Under the pieces are notes generated by a model. The model had not been told where the DNA came from, made no database searches, and saw only the letters and a list, made by a program, of their open reading frames with translations. This document shows, piece by piece, positions 1 to 7,118 of a DNA stretch of 9,075 nucleotides (positions are counted from its first letter, which is position 1; every line of letters begins with the position of its first letter). Origin of the DNA: Bacteroidota bacterium (lineage in GTDB: Bacteria; Bacteroidota; Bacteroidia; Chitinophagales; UBA10324); NCBI GenBank assembly GCA_003455275.1, contig DMRR01000119.1:1-9075 (forward strand). Direction: 5' to 3'. A program made the translations under genes and the position numbers.

Positions 1-2951
1 CCTATTCCATTATCTTCAATCACGCAAATGATGTAATTGTTTTGCTGGTTGATATCGATTTTAAGTTTTCCCTTTTCACTCTTATGGAGTAGTCCATGCC
101 AGATAGAATTTTCAACATAGGGTTGAAGAATGAGCGGCGGAACTTTTATCGTTTCTGTATTAATTTTTTCATTTACATGTATGGAATATTCGAACTTATC
201 GGAAAAGCGCATTTCTTCCATCTCAATAAAAAGTTTAAGGCATTCGAGTTCGCTGCTCAGTGAAATTTGCGTTGACCGCGAGTTGTCGAGAACCAAACGG
301 ATGAGCCGCGAAAATTTTGTCAGATATTCTGATGCCACATCGCTGTCATTTCGCAGAATAAAACTGTTGATTGAATTCAGACAGTTGAAAATAAAATGAG
401 GATTCATTTGAGCGCGTAGCGCTTTTACTTCGAGCTCCGAAATTTTTTTCTGGTAATTGGCTTTTAAAATTTCCTCTCGTTTCACTATTCGAATCCGCAG
501 CCTAAACAATAAGTAAACTACTACTGCCACTAAGAAAACAATAAACGAACGGAACCACCATGTTTGCCAAAAAGGCGGTGTTACAATTATTTTCAGTTCA
601 CGAATCATTGTGCTCTCGGCGCTCTCGGCATTCCATGCTTTAATTTTCAAAAGATAATTTCCGGGCGGCAGCGACGAAAAATTTATTGAATTCCTGGTGG
701 AAGTTGTAATCCAATCATCGCTTGATCCTTCGAGTTGATAAGCATAAGTGTTTCGGTACGGATTTTTGAAATCGAGCAAACTGAAATCGAATGAAAAATT
801 ATTATGATTATAACCGGACACGATTTCAGTCATGGAATTTACATCTCCATCAAATGCAGTTTCATTAATTTTAAAAAAGGTGAAGAAAATTGGTGCATTG
901 TTCGAAGCTGGTTTCAACTGTTCGGAATGAAAATATCCCCAACCTCCCTGAAACAAATAATAAACTCTGCCGGAAGGCATGCTCTTAATCCATTCAATTT
1001 GATTGGCAGGCAAACCATTTCGCTTATCAAACAATTCAAATTTTTCTGATGCCGGATCAAAACGAGAAATGCCTCGTTCGCTGCTTATCCAGATTATTCC
1101 ATCGGCGGTGCGCGCAAGGCCCGAGCAGCGAACAGGCGCCATAATATTTTCTGATGAATAATTTTTTACCGAATCGGTTTTCAGATTCAGGTAAGTGAAA
1201 TTTCCATCAGTGCTGATTAAGTAAATATCTCCTTCGGCATTGAAGACCAGTTCTGTTAAAAATCCTTCGCCAATTCTCTTTCTGCTTTTCGCAGCAATCG
1301 GAATAGCTTTTACGAAATCAAGCTTCGGAGAATATTCGATGAGCGCATAATCATACACTCCCCAAAAATTTCCATTGGGCGCGCGGTAAATATTTTCCAG
1401 GTGAACCTGGTTACTGTCAGCTAATGGATAAGCCAGCCGCTTTTTCAAAAGGAGTTTGTCATCCAAAGTATTTATGAGCGATACGGTGCGCGCGCTATGC
1501 TGCAGTAAAATTTTGTTTTCGCCGGCATCAAACACAATACGAAATCCGGTGATGGCTCCATTATTTACCGAATCAATTTTTTCAGTAAGCGATTTTGATT
1601 TGGCATTGAATTCATACCATGCAGTGCTGCTGGTTACAAATACATTCCCTTTGGAATTAGTGATGCATGAAAAAACATTTTGTTGATTGTAATCATTAAG
1701 TTTTGTTTTAAGGTTTACAATTGAATTACCGTTTTTATCATACAACTCTAAACCGCTACCAAGCACGGTTGCTAAAAAAATTGTATCACCCGAAATTGAT
1801 TCGGTTATATCATATACCGAAGCATCGCTGTCGTTCAAAGAAAAATTATGAAACCTTGATGATTGCGGATTGTATGATGCCAGCCCGCTGCTAAACCCGA
1901 ACCAATAAATTCCGGCACGGTCCTTCATCACACAATGACATGCGCCCTCCGGAACTGAGAATTCATTATCCGGATTATGATTAAAAAAAGTAAATGAATT
2001 AGTTTTTGTGTTTAACACGCTGAGCGGGTAATCCTTTTGAATAACAAAAATTTCTTCGGCAGAAATGGCTTCCATGTCTTCAACAATATTGTAGCTTCCT
2101 AGTTGGGCAATTTCAGTCGGGTGCGACCAATAATCTTTAACTGTATTTAAAGTAGTATCAAGAATTTCAACACCATTTCCCCAGGTGCCGACCATATAAT
2201 TTCCTGAGAAAATATTTTTAATTGCTGTTCGTGTGTGCACCTCAGCGGCAAATGCCGGATCGTGATTGTATAAGTTGTATTTGAAAATATTTTTTTTAGC
2301 TAAATCAATTTTATACAAACCTGAGCGGCCCGAGGCAAGCACTATATTATTTGAAACAATCGTGAGGCCATAAAAAATAAACAAAGACTGAGTGTCAAAA
2401 TTCAATTGATGAAATTCGGTAAATGATAAAGGTGAAAACTTGTTTTGCTTTTTATTGAAATAATAAATTCCTTCGAACCGGTCACAAGTGGCAAAAATTT
2501 TTCCATCAGCTGTGCATGCAATTGAATTTATCTGTCCGCTTTTTTCTAAACTATTTTTTCCAACCAGTTGATATCGCGAAAAACGCTCTGTAAGCTGATT
2601 GTAGCAGCATAATCCGTTGCCGTTTGTGCCAATCCAAATATTTCCGTTGCTGTCTTCAGCCAGCGATGTAATAAAGTTTTGAGAAACCGTTTGTGTATCA
2701 GATTCGCTGCTCCTGAATACTTTGAAATGATACCCATCGAACCGAAACAAACCGTCTGTAGAACCAGCCCAAATAAAACCGCGGCTGTCTTGAAGCAGAC
2801 AAATAATATTTTGATTCAGCAAGCCTTCATCTTCAGTGTATCTGTGAAAAATCAGTTTTGAAGCAACCTGGGAAAAATTTTTTTCAGGATGAAAAAAAAT
2901 CAGGAGGAATAAAATTGTTGGAAGGAAAAATTTTCCCCGCAAAAAATTCAT
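1..2951 (-). CDS. Two-component sensor: periplasmic beta-propeller LytS-type histidine kinase (C-terminus cut by window edge)
   Basis: The frame is open from the ATG at 2951-2949 to the left edge: 983 full codons with no stop, and an in-frame TAA at 2978-2976 just upstream. Residues 1-28 form a signal peptide ending FSQ. Residues about 30-700 carry Reg_prop-type propeller repeats, such as DSRGFIWAGSTDGLFRFDG (55-73) and EDSNGNIWIGTNGNGL (99-114). A Y_Y_Y domain follows at about 715-782, with LPPGNY near 761-766. One membrane helix lies at about 800-818 after a WW pair (798-799), then a short coiled linker. The His_kinase (PF06580) box LRAQMNPHFIFN places the phospho-acceptor at His852. The ATPase N-box has Asn948 in PYVENSIWHG, and DNGI (980-983) starts the G1 box where the window ends. 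In this family the propeller senses an extracytoplasmic ligand and the kinase phosphorylates a LytTR-type regulator. No receiver or AraC domain lies in the visible part, so it is not the classic hybrid form so far. The ligand is unknown. Confidence 0.95.
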   Translation of the reverse strand, partial: MNFLRGKFFLPTILFLLIFFHPEKNFSQVASKLIFHRYTEDEGLLNQNIICLLQDSRGFIWAGSTDGLFRFDGYHFKVFRSSESDTQTVSQNFITSLAEDSNGNIWIGTNGNGLCCYNQLTERFSRYQLVGKNSLEKSGQINSIACTADGKIFATCDRFEGIYYFNKKQNKFSPLSFTEFHQLNFDTQSLFIFYGLTIVSNNIVLASGRSGLYKIDLAKKNIFKYNLYNHDPAFAAEVHTRTAIKNIFSGNYMVGTWGNGVEILDTTLNTVKDYWSHPTEIAQLGSYNIVEDMEAISAEEIFVIQKDYPLSVLNTKTNSFTFFNHNPDNEFSVPEGACHCVMKDRAGIYWFGFSSGLASYNPQSSRFHNFSLNDSDASVYDITESISGDTIFLATVLGSGLELYDKNGNSIVNLKTKLNDYNQQNVFSCITNSKGNVFVTSSTAWYEFNAKSKSLTEKIDSVNNGAITGFRIVFDAGENKILLQHSARTVSLINTLDDKLLLKKRLAYPLADSNQVHLENIYRAPNGNFWGVYDYALIEYSPKLDFVKAIPIAAKSRKRIGEGFLTELVFNAEGDIYLISTDGNFTYLNLKTDSVKNYSSENIMAPVRCSGLARTADGIIWISSERGISRFDPASEKFELFDKRNGLPANQIEWIKSMPSGRVYYLFQGGWGYFHSEQLKPASNNAPIFFTFFKINETAFDGDVNSMTEIVSGYNHNNFSFDFSLLDFKNPYRNTYAYQLEGSSDDWITTSTRNSINFSSLPPGNYLLKIKAWNAESAESTMIRELKIIVTPPFWQTWWFRSFIVFLVAVVVYLLFRLRIRIVKREEILKANYQKKISELEVKALRAQMNPHFIFNCLNSINSFILRNDSDVASEYLTKFSRLIRLVLDNSRSTQISLSSELECLKLFIEMEEMRFSDKFEYSIHVNEKINTETIKVPPLILQPYVENSIWHGLLHKSEKGKLKIDINQQNNYIICVIEDNGI

Positions 2952-2955
2952 GCCT

Positions 2956-2979
2956 CTAAAAAACAGAAATCTTTTTTAG
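2956..2979 (-). repeat. 8-bp inverted repeat in the leader of the sensor-kinase gene
   Basis: CTAAAAAA (2956-2963) and TTTTTTAG (2972-2979) are perfect complements separated by 8 bases. In the kinase mRNA the stem would end four bases before the ATG, and its last AG belongs to AGAGG, the only Shine-Dalgarno-like string seen at a start in this window. It could mask translation initiation, but seven of the eight pairs are A:T or lie next to A:T, so the stem is weak. Chance in an A/T-rich leader is a real alternative. Confidence 0.35.
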
Positions 2980-3101
2980 TGGAAAGAATTTTAAAGTATC
3001 AGGTAATTCTATTGAGTAGATGGAAGAAAATATGAGTAATTGAATTAATGCTTTTCAGAAAATGAAAACCAGAACCATGTATAATCAATTACCAAACTAT
3101 C

Positions 3102-4280
3102 TTAATTCATATTCTCCAGCACAATTGCTGAAGCACCACCGCCACCGTTACAAATTCCTGCCACTCCAAGTTTTGCATTTTTGTGTTTCAGGATATTTGC
3201 AAGGGTAACTGTAATGCGCGCACCTGAAGAACCAATCGGGTGGCCAAGTGAAACAGCACCGCCATTGATATTCACTTTCGAATCATCCAACTTAAGCATT
3301 CGGTTGTTGATGATACTTACTACAGAGAATGCTTCATTGATTTCAGCAAAGTCAACTTGCGAAATTTCTTTTCCAGCCATCTTCAATGCTTTTGGAATCG
3401 CGAGAGCCGGAGTAGTAGTAAACCATGTTGGTGCCTGGGCTGCATCAGCAAAACCGGTAATTTTTGCGAGCGGTTTTAAACCAAGTTCCTTTGCCTTTGC
3501 TGCACTCATCAACACAACTGCAGATGCTCCATCATTTATTTTACTTGCATTGGCAGCGGTGATAGTTCCATCTTTTTGAAATGCAGAACGAAGAGTAGGC
3601 AGTTTTTCAAATTTTACTTTTTTGTATTCTTCATCTTCACTCACTAAAATTTTTTCCTTACCGCTCATCACTTCAACCGGAATAATTTCATCGGAAAAAG
3701 ATTTTTCAGCATAAGCTTTTTGCGCACGCTTGTATGATTCAATGGCATAGTTGTCCTGATCTTCGCGGGTGATATTGTATTCTTTAGCACAAACCTCAGC
3801 TGCATTACCCATATGAAAATCGGAATAAGGGTCCCACAACCCATCGCGAATAATTCCATCAGTAACTGAGCCGTGACCAAGACGATAACCATTGCGCGCC
3901 TTATCAAGATAATATGGAACATTGCTCATGCTTTCCATTCCACCTGCAATTACAATATCATTGATCCCAAGCATGATTGATTCTGCTCCAAGCATAATGG
4001 CTTTCATACCCGAGGCACACACTTTATTTACTGTCGTGCAAGGCACATTGGTTGGAATGCCGGCAGCAATACTTGCCTGCTGTGCAGGTGCCTGACCAAT
4101 GTTAGCGCCAAGCACATTTCCCATATACACTTCCTGAATTTTGTCAGGTGAAATTCCTGAGCGTTCCATCGCTGCTTTCATTGCAGCTGCTCCAAGTTGT
4201 GGTGCTGTAAGTGAAGCCAACGCGCCGCTTAAACTTCCAATCGGTGTGCGGGCAATGCTCATGATATAAACTTCGTTCAT
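3102..4280 (-). CDS. atoB: Acetyl-CoA C-acetyltransferase (biosynthetic-type thiolase)
   Basis: This enzyme condenses two acetyl-CoA to acetoacetyl-CoA and CoA, or runs the reverse cleavage. It is cytoplasmic and feeds ketone-body, hydroxybutyrate, isoprenoid or fatty-acid metabolism. All catalytic signatures are present, numbered from the ATG at 4280: the nucleophile Cys88 in NKVCASGMKA, NEAF at 315-318, His347 in SLGHPIG, and the acid/base Cys377 in CNGGGG. The product of 392 residues has the normal family length and is closed by TAA at 3104-3102. A longer frame exists from a TTG at 4304. It lies inside the predicted promoter and adds eight residues before the usual thiolase N-terminus (MNEVYIMSIARTPIG), so I chose the ATG. 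GGMESMSNVPYYL and DEEYKKVKFEKLP resemble the ACAT1/AtoB-type acetyl-CoA thiolases more than long-chain FadA. The symbol is given by function, and substrate range cannot be proven from sequence. The gene follows the M3 peptidase with an 87-base gap and probably has its own promoter. Confidence 0.95.
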   Translation of the reverse strand: MNEVYIMSIARTPIGSLSGALASLTAPQLGAAAMKAAMERSGISPDKIQEVYMGNVLGANIGQAPAQQASIAAGIPTNVPCTTVNKVCASGMKAIMLGAESIMLGINDIVIAGGMESMSNVPYYLDKARNGYRLGHGSVTDGIIRDGLWDPYSDFHMGNAAEVCAKEYNITREDQDNYAIESYKRAQKAYAEKSFSDEIIPVEVMSGKEKILVSEDEEYKKVKFEKLPTLRSAFQKDGTITAANASKINDGASAVVLMSAAKAKELGLKPLAKITGFADAAQAPTWFTTTPALAIPKALKMAGKEISQVDFAEINEAFSVVSIINNRMLKLDDSKVNINGGAVSLGHPIGSSGARITVTLANILKHKNAKLGVAGICNGGGGASAIVLENMN

Positions 4281-4298
4281 TCTTAATTTTTTTATTTT

Positions 4299-4316
4299 CT
4301 GCAAATGTATTTGCAG
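4299..4316. promoter_or_regulatory. Perfect 18-bp palindrome over the thiolase promoter (candidate operator)
   Basis: CTGCAAAT-GT-ATTTGCAG has two perfect 8-bp arms around a 2-base centre and fully contains the predicted -7 box at 4302-4309. A dimeric repressor bound here would block RNA polymerase, as TetR- and GntR-type regulators of fatty-acid and acyl-CoA genes do. No such regulator gene is in the window, so the identity of any binding protein is unknown. With only two bases between the arms it is a poor RNA hairpin and fits a protein-binding site better. Confidence 0.45.
4302..4309 (-). promoter_or_regulatory. Predicted Bacteroidota -7 promoter box for the thiolase gene
   Basis: On the minus strand positions 4309-4302 read TACATTTG, an exact match to the TAnnTTTG -7 element used by the primary sigma factor of Bacteroidota. 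It lies 21 bases before the thiolase ATG, which gives a short A-rich leader typical of the phylum. No good -33 TTTG partner is visible about 20 bases further upstream, so activity may depend on an activator or be modest. Confidence 0.5.
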
Positions 4317-4367
4317 TATCTGAAGTTTAGAATCTCATAATAGCGAGGAAAGTTCCTTTTCTTTAAA

Positions 4368-6062
4368 TCAAAGTTTCATATCATCTACTGAACTGAGCCA
4401 ACTCTTTGCTTCTGCCATGACATTCATCATGGTTTGCTCTTCAAAAGGTGATTTGATTTTCGCGAGCTCAACTAATTTTAAGAATGACATGCTGCCGCCT
4501 GCATCGCAAAGTGTGATGTAGTCCTTCATTGCAACGGAAAGATTCTCTCTCGATTTTTTCCAGAACTGGAAAGCACAGATCTGCGCGAGTGTGTAATCAA
4601 TGTAGTAGAATGGTGAGCGATAGATGTGCATTTGCCGCTGCCAGAAACCGCCGTTCTCTAAATAATTATTCCCATCATAATCGCGAAGCGGTAAATATTT
4701 TTTTTCGATGCGTCGCCATGCTGCATTTCTTTCTTGCGGAGTTGCGTCAGGGTTTTTATAAATGAAATGCTGAAACTCATCCACCGCCACTCCATACGGA
4801 ATAAACATGAGCGCATGAGTGAGATGCGCATACTTGTATTTTTCTGTTTGCTCTTCGAAATATTTTTCCATCCAGGGCCATGCAATAAACTCCATGCTCA
4901 TGCTATGAATCTCACACGCTTCGAGTGTTGGCGAGAGATATTCATCTACCGTAAGATTGCGCGAACGATACGCCTGAAACGCATGACCTGCCTCGTGCGT
5001 GAGCACATCAATGTCATGACTCGTGCCGTTGAAATTGCTGAAGATGTAGGGCGCCTTGTATGAAGAAAGATAAGTGCAGTAACCGCCGCCCGCTTTGTTT
5101 GGCTTGTTCACCAAATCCATAAGTTGCGAATCGAGCATAAAATGAAAAAACTCACCAGTCTCTTTTGAGAGTTCATCATACATCACTGTTGCATGATTCA
5201 CTATCCAATCAGGATTGCCGTGTGGTTTTGCATTTCCGGTTTTGAAATCAATTCCTTCATCATAATATTTTAAATCAGAAAGTGAGAGGCGATTTTGCTG
5301 ACGATGTTTCAATTCACTTGAAAGAGGAACCAAGTGCTTGCGAACATTCTCACGAAAAACAGAAACCATTTGCTGATTGTAATCCACGCGCTGCATTCGT
5401 GCGTAACCGAGTTCCACAAAATTCTTGTAACCCAACTTGAGCGCCATCTTATGACGGAGTTTTACCAACTCATCAAAAATTTCATCGAGTCGCTGATGAT
5501 TTTCTGCAAACCAGTTATCTGATTTTGCGTGCGCTTCTCTTCTGATATTTCTGTCTTCCGATTGCTTGAAAGGAACCAGCCCGCTGAGGTTGTATGTGTT
5601 TCCCTGAAATTCAATTTTAGCTGAAGCAAGAAGCTTGGTGTATTCAGTTGTGAGTTGATTTTCTTTTTGAAGGTCTTCAATGATTTCAGTAGAAAAAGTT
5701 TTGATACTCAACTCTGCAAGCATGAAAAGTTGTGTGCCGTAAATTTTTTCTAACTCATTTCTCTTCGAAGAATTGATGAGCGCTTTGTAGACCTGCATCA
5801 CCAGGTCTCGATACATAGGTTCGTTTTCGTCCATGAATTCTTGTTCCTTTTCATAAAACTCATCAGCAGTATTCACACTGTTTCGAATGGAAACAATAGT
5901 CATTGCAGTATCGAAACTGCGTCGCATCGAATAAATTTTTTCGAAGAGCGATTGCAGTTCATTCACATCAGTTGATGTGCTGAAAGAAGAAACGAGTTGC
6001 TGAAAATCTTTTTTAAACTGAATGAAGTCAGGACGCGTGTAAGGGAATTCGGAGAAAGTCAT
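4368..6062 (-). CDS. M3-family zinc oligoendopeptidase (PepF-like)
   Basis: This is a zinc metallopeptidase that cleaves short peptides, expected in the cytoplasm because no signal peptide or membrane segment is seen. The zinc site is HEAGH at residues 356-360: His356 and His360 are ligands and Glu357 is the catalytic base. The third ligand is Glu384 in LEACEIHSMSME, 24 residues on, the normal M3 spacing. The downstream block HIYRSPFYYIDY (479-490) matches the His/Tyr segment that binds substrate and stabilises the transition state in oligoendopeptidase F relatives. The N-terminal 200 residues are helical, as in the family. The length of 564 residues suits the M3 subgroup related to, but distinct from, true PepF. 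The start is the ATG at 6062; the leader is A/T rich with no Shine-Dalgarno. The stop is TGA at 4370-4368. It sits between a T9SS cargo gene and a thiolase gene, with no clear functional link. A general peptide-recycling role is the safest inference. Confidence 0.95.
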   Translation of the reverse strand: MTFSEFPYTRPDFIQFKKDFQQLVSSFSTSTDVNELQSLFEKIYSMRRSFDTAMTIVSIRNSVNTADEFYEKEQEFMDENEPMYRDLVMQVYKALINSSKRNELEKIYGTQLFMLAELSIKTFSTEIIEDLQKENQLTTEYTKLLASAKIEFQGNTYNLSGLVPFKQSEDRNIRREAHAKSDNWFAENHQRLDEIFDELVKLRHKMALKLGYKNFVELGYARMQRVDYNQQMVSVFRENVRKHLVPLSSELKHRQQNRLSLSDLKYYDEGIDFKTGNAKPHGNPDWIVNHATVMYDELSKETGEFFHFMLDSQLMDLVNKPNKAGGGYCTYLSSYKAPYIFSNFNGTSHDIDVLTHEAGHAFQAYRSRNLTVDEYLSPTLEACEIHSMSMEFIAWPWMEKYFEEQTEKYKYAHLTHALMFIPYGVAVDEFQHFIYKNPDATPQERNAAWRRIEKKYLPLRDYDGNNYLENGGFWQRQMHIYRSPFYYIDYTLAQICAFQFWKKSRENLSVAMKDYITLCDAGGSMSFLKLVELAKIKSPFEEQTMMNVMAEAKSWLSSVDDMKL

Positions 6063-6072
6063 TAAAAGTTTT

Positions 6073-6092
6073 TTGTGAAAATAATTTCACAA
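6073..6092. promoter_or_regulatory. Inverted repeat upstream of the M3 peptidase gene
   Basis: TTGTGAAA (6073-6080) and TTTCACAA (6085-6092) are perfect 8-bp complements around ATAA, 11 bases before the peptidase ATG. It may be an operator or a leader hairpin. The TGTGA/TCACA half-sites recall CRP-family sites, but the spacing here is 8 bases rather than the standard 6. On the minus strand it is followed by A residues rather than a U-tract, so it is not a standard intrinsic terminator for the upstream gene. Confidence 0.4.
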
Positions 6093-6139
6093 CCAAATGA
6101 GATGCCCCAAAGAATTCACATAGAAATGGAAAGTGTTTT

Positions 6140-6799
6140 CTAATTCACCACAAACTTTCTGACCATGTTTTTATTACTTGATTCCAGTTTCAAAAAATAA
6201 ATTCCCGCAGGAAGCCGTGAAGTGTTGTAAGAAAAATCCTGATTCACTTTTACTGTGAAAATAATTTCTCCGGTGAGGTTGATGATTTCAATATTCAAAG
6301 AAGAAGAATTTGAAAGATGAATCACAGAATTATCAGAGTAGAAATTCCAATCAGCTGATTGCTGTAAATCATTTACACCATTCAGTTGACTGCTGTAAGA
6401 ACATGAGTCAGAACCCTTCTTTCCGCCGAAAGAAAAATTATCCAGATACAATGCGCCGCCTTTATGAGAGCCACTGATTCCGATTTGAATGGAAGTGTCA
6501 ATCGCAAAAACATTGTCAATGATTGCTCCTGTTGATTGACCAACAAGTGTTGGAGCGCCGAGACCATTAGCCCCAAGGTCATTCAATTCCGAATGAATAT
6601 AAACTGAATCAGAAGAACCATAATTTGTATTCAATGAAAGCTGATACCAATTTCCCTGAACAAGATTCAGCGTTGGTCCGTTGTTATCAATCCACGAATA
6701 AGAAATCACTTCCATTTTCTTCTGATGGGGAAACAGAAGCCACGATGTAGTGATTCCAATCTGCCTGAGGCGCCAGCCAGATAGTTGCGCAACGAGCAT
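6140..6799 (-). CDS. C-terminal part of a frameshifted secreted protein, with T9SS sorting domain
   Basis: This frame continues the protein begun at 7118 after a one-base shift. Its first 28 or so residues (from the apparent ATG at 6799) are out-of-frame translation of the upstream part and should not be taken as a true N-terminus. Genuine sequence begins near MEVISYSWIDNNGP and runs through a beta-rich, jelly-roll-like region (GNWYQLSLN, then ALYLDNFSFGGK near residues 116-127) with no visible catalytic motif. The last 70 residues, from about 150, form a T9SS C-terminal sorting domain: IEIINLTGEIIF, then LPAGIYFLKLES (196-207) and the terminal VRKFVVN. That domain directs proteins through the outer membrane, where it is removed and the cargo is often anchored to the surface. 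The stop is TAG at 6142-6140. A start at 6799 would give a product without a signal peptide, so this piece alone should not be exported. Confidence 0.8.
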   Translation of the reverse strand: MLVAQLSGWRLRQIGITTSWLLFPHQKKMEVISYSWIDNNGPTLNLVQGNWYQLSLNTNYGSSDSVYIHSELNDLGANGLGAPTLVGQSTGAIIDNVFAIDTSIQIGISGSHKGGALYLDNFSFGGKKGSDSCSYSSQLNGVNDLQQSADWNFYSDNSVIHLSNSSSLNIEIINLTGEIIFTVKVNQDFSYNTSRLPAGIYFLKLESSNKNMVRKFVVN

Positions 6800-7118
6800 A
6801 ACTCGGAAGCGAAGTCATTGCAGTGTCATACTTAAAACAAACACTTGTTGCATTCGGCGTGCCTGCAACATATTTGAAACAATAATTTGCGTTGTCGTTT
6901 CCCCATGAAATGGAATCAGGAGTAGTTAAGCAACCGCCCGTGATTCCATTTGAAGTAATTTGAGTTAAGCCATTTCCACCCGAAAACCAGTTGACCAAAT
7001 CATTGTCACTTGCACTGGTGTAATTATCGAAGCTCACATTTTCAGATGAAGACTGTGCAGCGGAGCGAATAAAAAATAAAGAGAGTGCGAGAAGAGAAAT
7101 TGTAAATCTTGATTTCAT
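6687..7118 (-). CDS. N-terminal part of the same frameshifted secreted protein
   Basis: The ATG at 7118 starts a clear signal peptide, MKSRFTISLLALSLFFIRSAA, cut near residue 21. A Ser/Asn/Gly-rich beta-type region follows (DNYTSASDNDLVNWFSGGNG, then ITSNGITGGCLTTPDSISWG). The fold resembles carbohydrate-binding or LamG-like beta-sandwich modules of secreted Bacteroidota proteins, but I do not recognise a named family. The frame ends at TGA 6689-6687, just after sense is lost near residue 134. Three cysteines (63, 80, 94) precede a fourth at 110 and could form disulfides outside the cytoplasm. As written this product keeps the signal peptide but lacks the sorting domain, so it would stay in the periplasm. 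Joined with the downstream frame by removing one base it gives a 325-residue T9SS cargo of ordinary architecture. It is divergently transcribed from the small secreted-protein gene at 7172. Confidence 0.8.
   Translation of the reverse strand: MKSRFTISLLALSLFFIRSAAQSSSENVSFDNYTSASDNDLVNWFSGGNGLTQITSNGITGGCLTTPDSISWGNDNANYCFKYVAGTPNATSVCFKYDTAMTSLPSYARCATIWLAPQADWNHYIVASVSPSEENGSDFLFVD
6714..6730 (-). other. Probable frameshift site joining the two halves of the T9SS cargo gene
   Basis: The span from the ATG at 7118 to the TAG at 6140 is 979 bases, one more than a multiple of three. Two four-base homopolymers lie where the sense changes frame: AAAA (minus strand, 6718-6715) and CCCC (6730-6727). 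Removing one A gives ...SVSPSEEMEVISYSW..., the smoother join; removing one C gives ...ASVSHQKKMEVISYSW.... Either restores a continuous 325-codon gene. This may be a true null mutation, a phase-variable tract or a sequencing or assembly error. Runs this short make phase variation the least likely. Confidence 0.75.

Noticed and set aside
612..629. Tandem 9-base repeat GCTCTCGGC
   Set aside because: It encodes Ala-Glu-Ser twice inside the kinase just after the Y_Y_Y core. Two copies in frame are too little to call a functional repeat.
2952..3101. Promoter of the sensor kinase in the intergenic region
   Set aside because: TACTTTAA (2998-2991, minus) and TATTTTCT are only partial matches to TAnnTTTG and have no spaced TTTG partner, so no site was called.
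3181..3579. Plus-strand open frame of 132 codons inside the thiolase gene
   Set aside because: It is antisense to conserved catalytic sequence and has no recognisable protein features. The same applies to the other short frames inside the kinase, thiolase, peptidase and membrane-protein genes.
4281..4304. Extended thiolase start at a TTG codon (4304)
   Set aside because: It lies inside the predicted -7 box and palindrome and adds eight residues before the normal thiolase N-terminus; the ATG at 4280 gives the standard 392 residues.
4346..4357. Small hairpin AGGAA-AG-TTCCT after the peptidase gene
   Set aside because: A 5-bp stem with a 2-base loop is too small, and its T-rich flank is on the plus strand, where no gene ends.
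6073..6092. Intrinsic terminator for the T9SS cargo gene
   Set aside because: The stem is followed by A residues rather than T residues on the minus strand, and its G+C content is low.
6074..6268. Exact 15-base direct repeat TGTGAAAATAATTTC at 6074-6088 and 6254-6268
   Set aside because: The second copy is ordinary coding sequence for the T9SS sorting domain. A/T-rich composition makes chance likely, and no third copy was noticed.
6714..6730. Programmed +1 ribosomal frameshift joining the two T9SS cargo halves
   Set aside because: No rare in-frame stop or known slippery signal sits at the switch. The first frame runs on to a TGA well past the switch point, so an indel is simpler.
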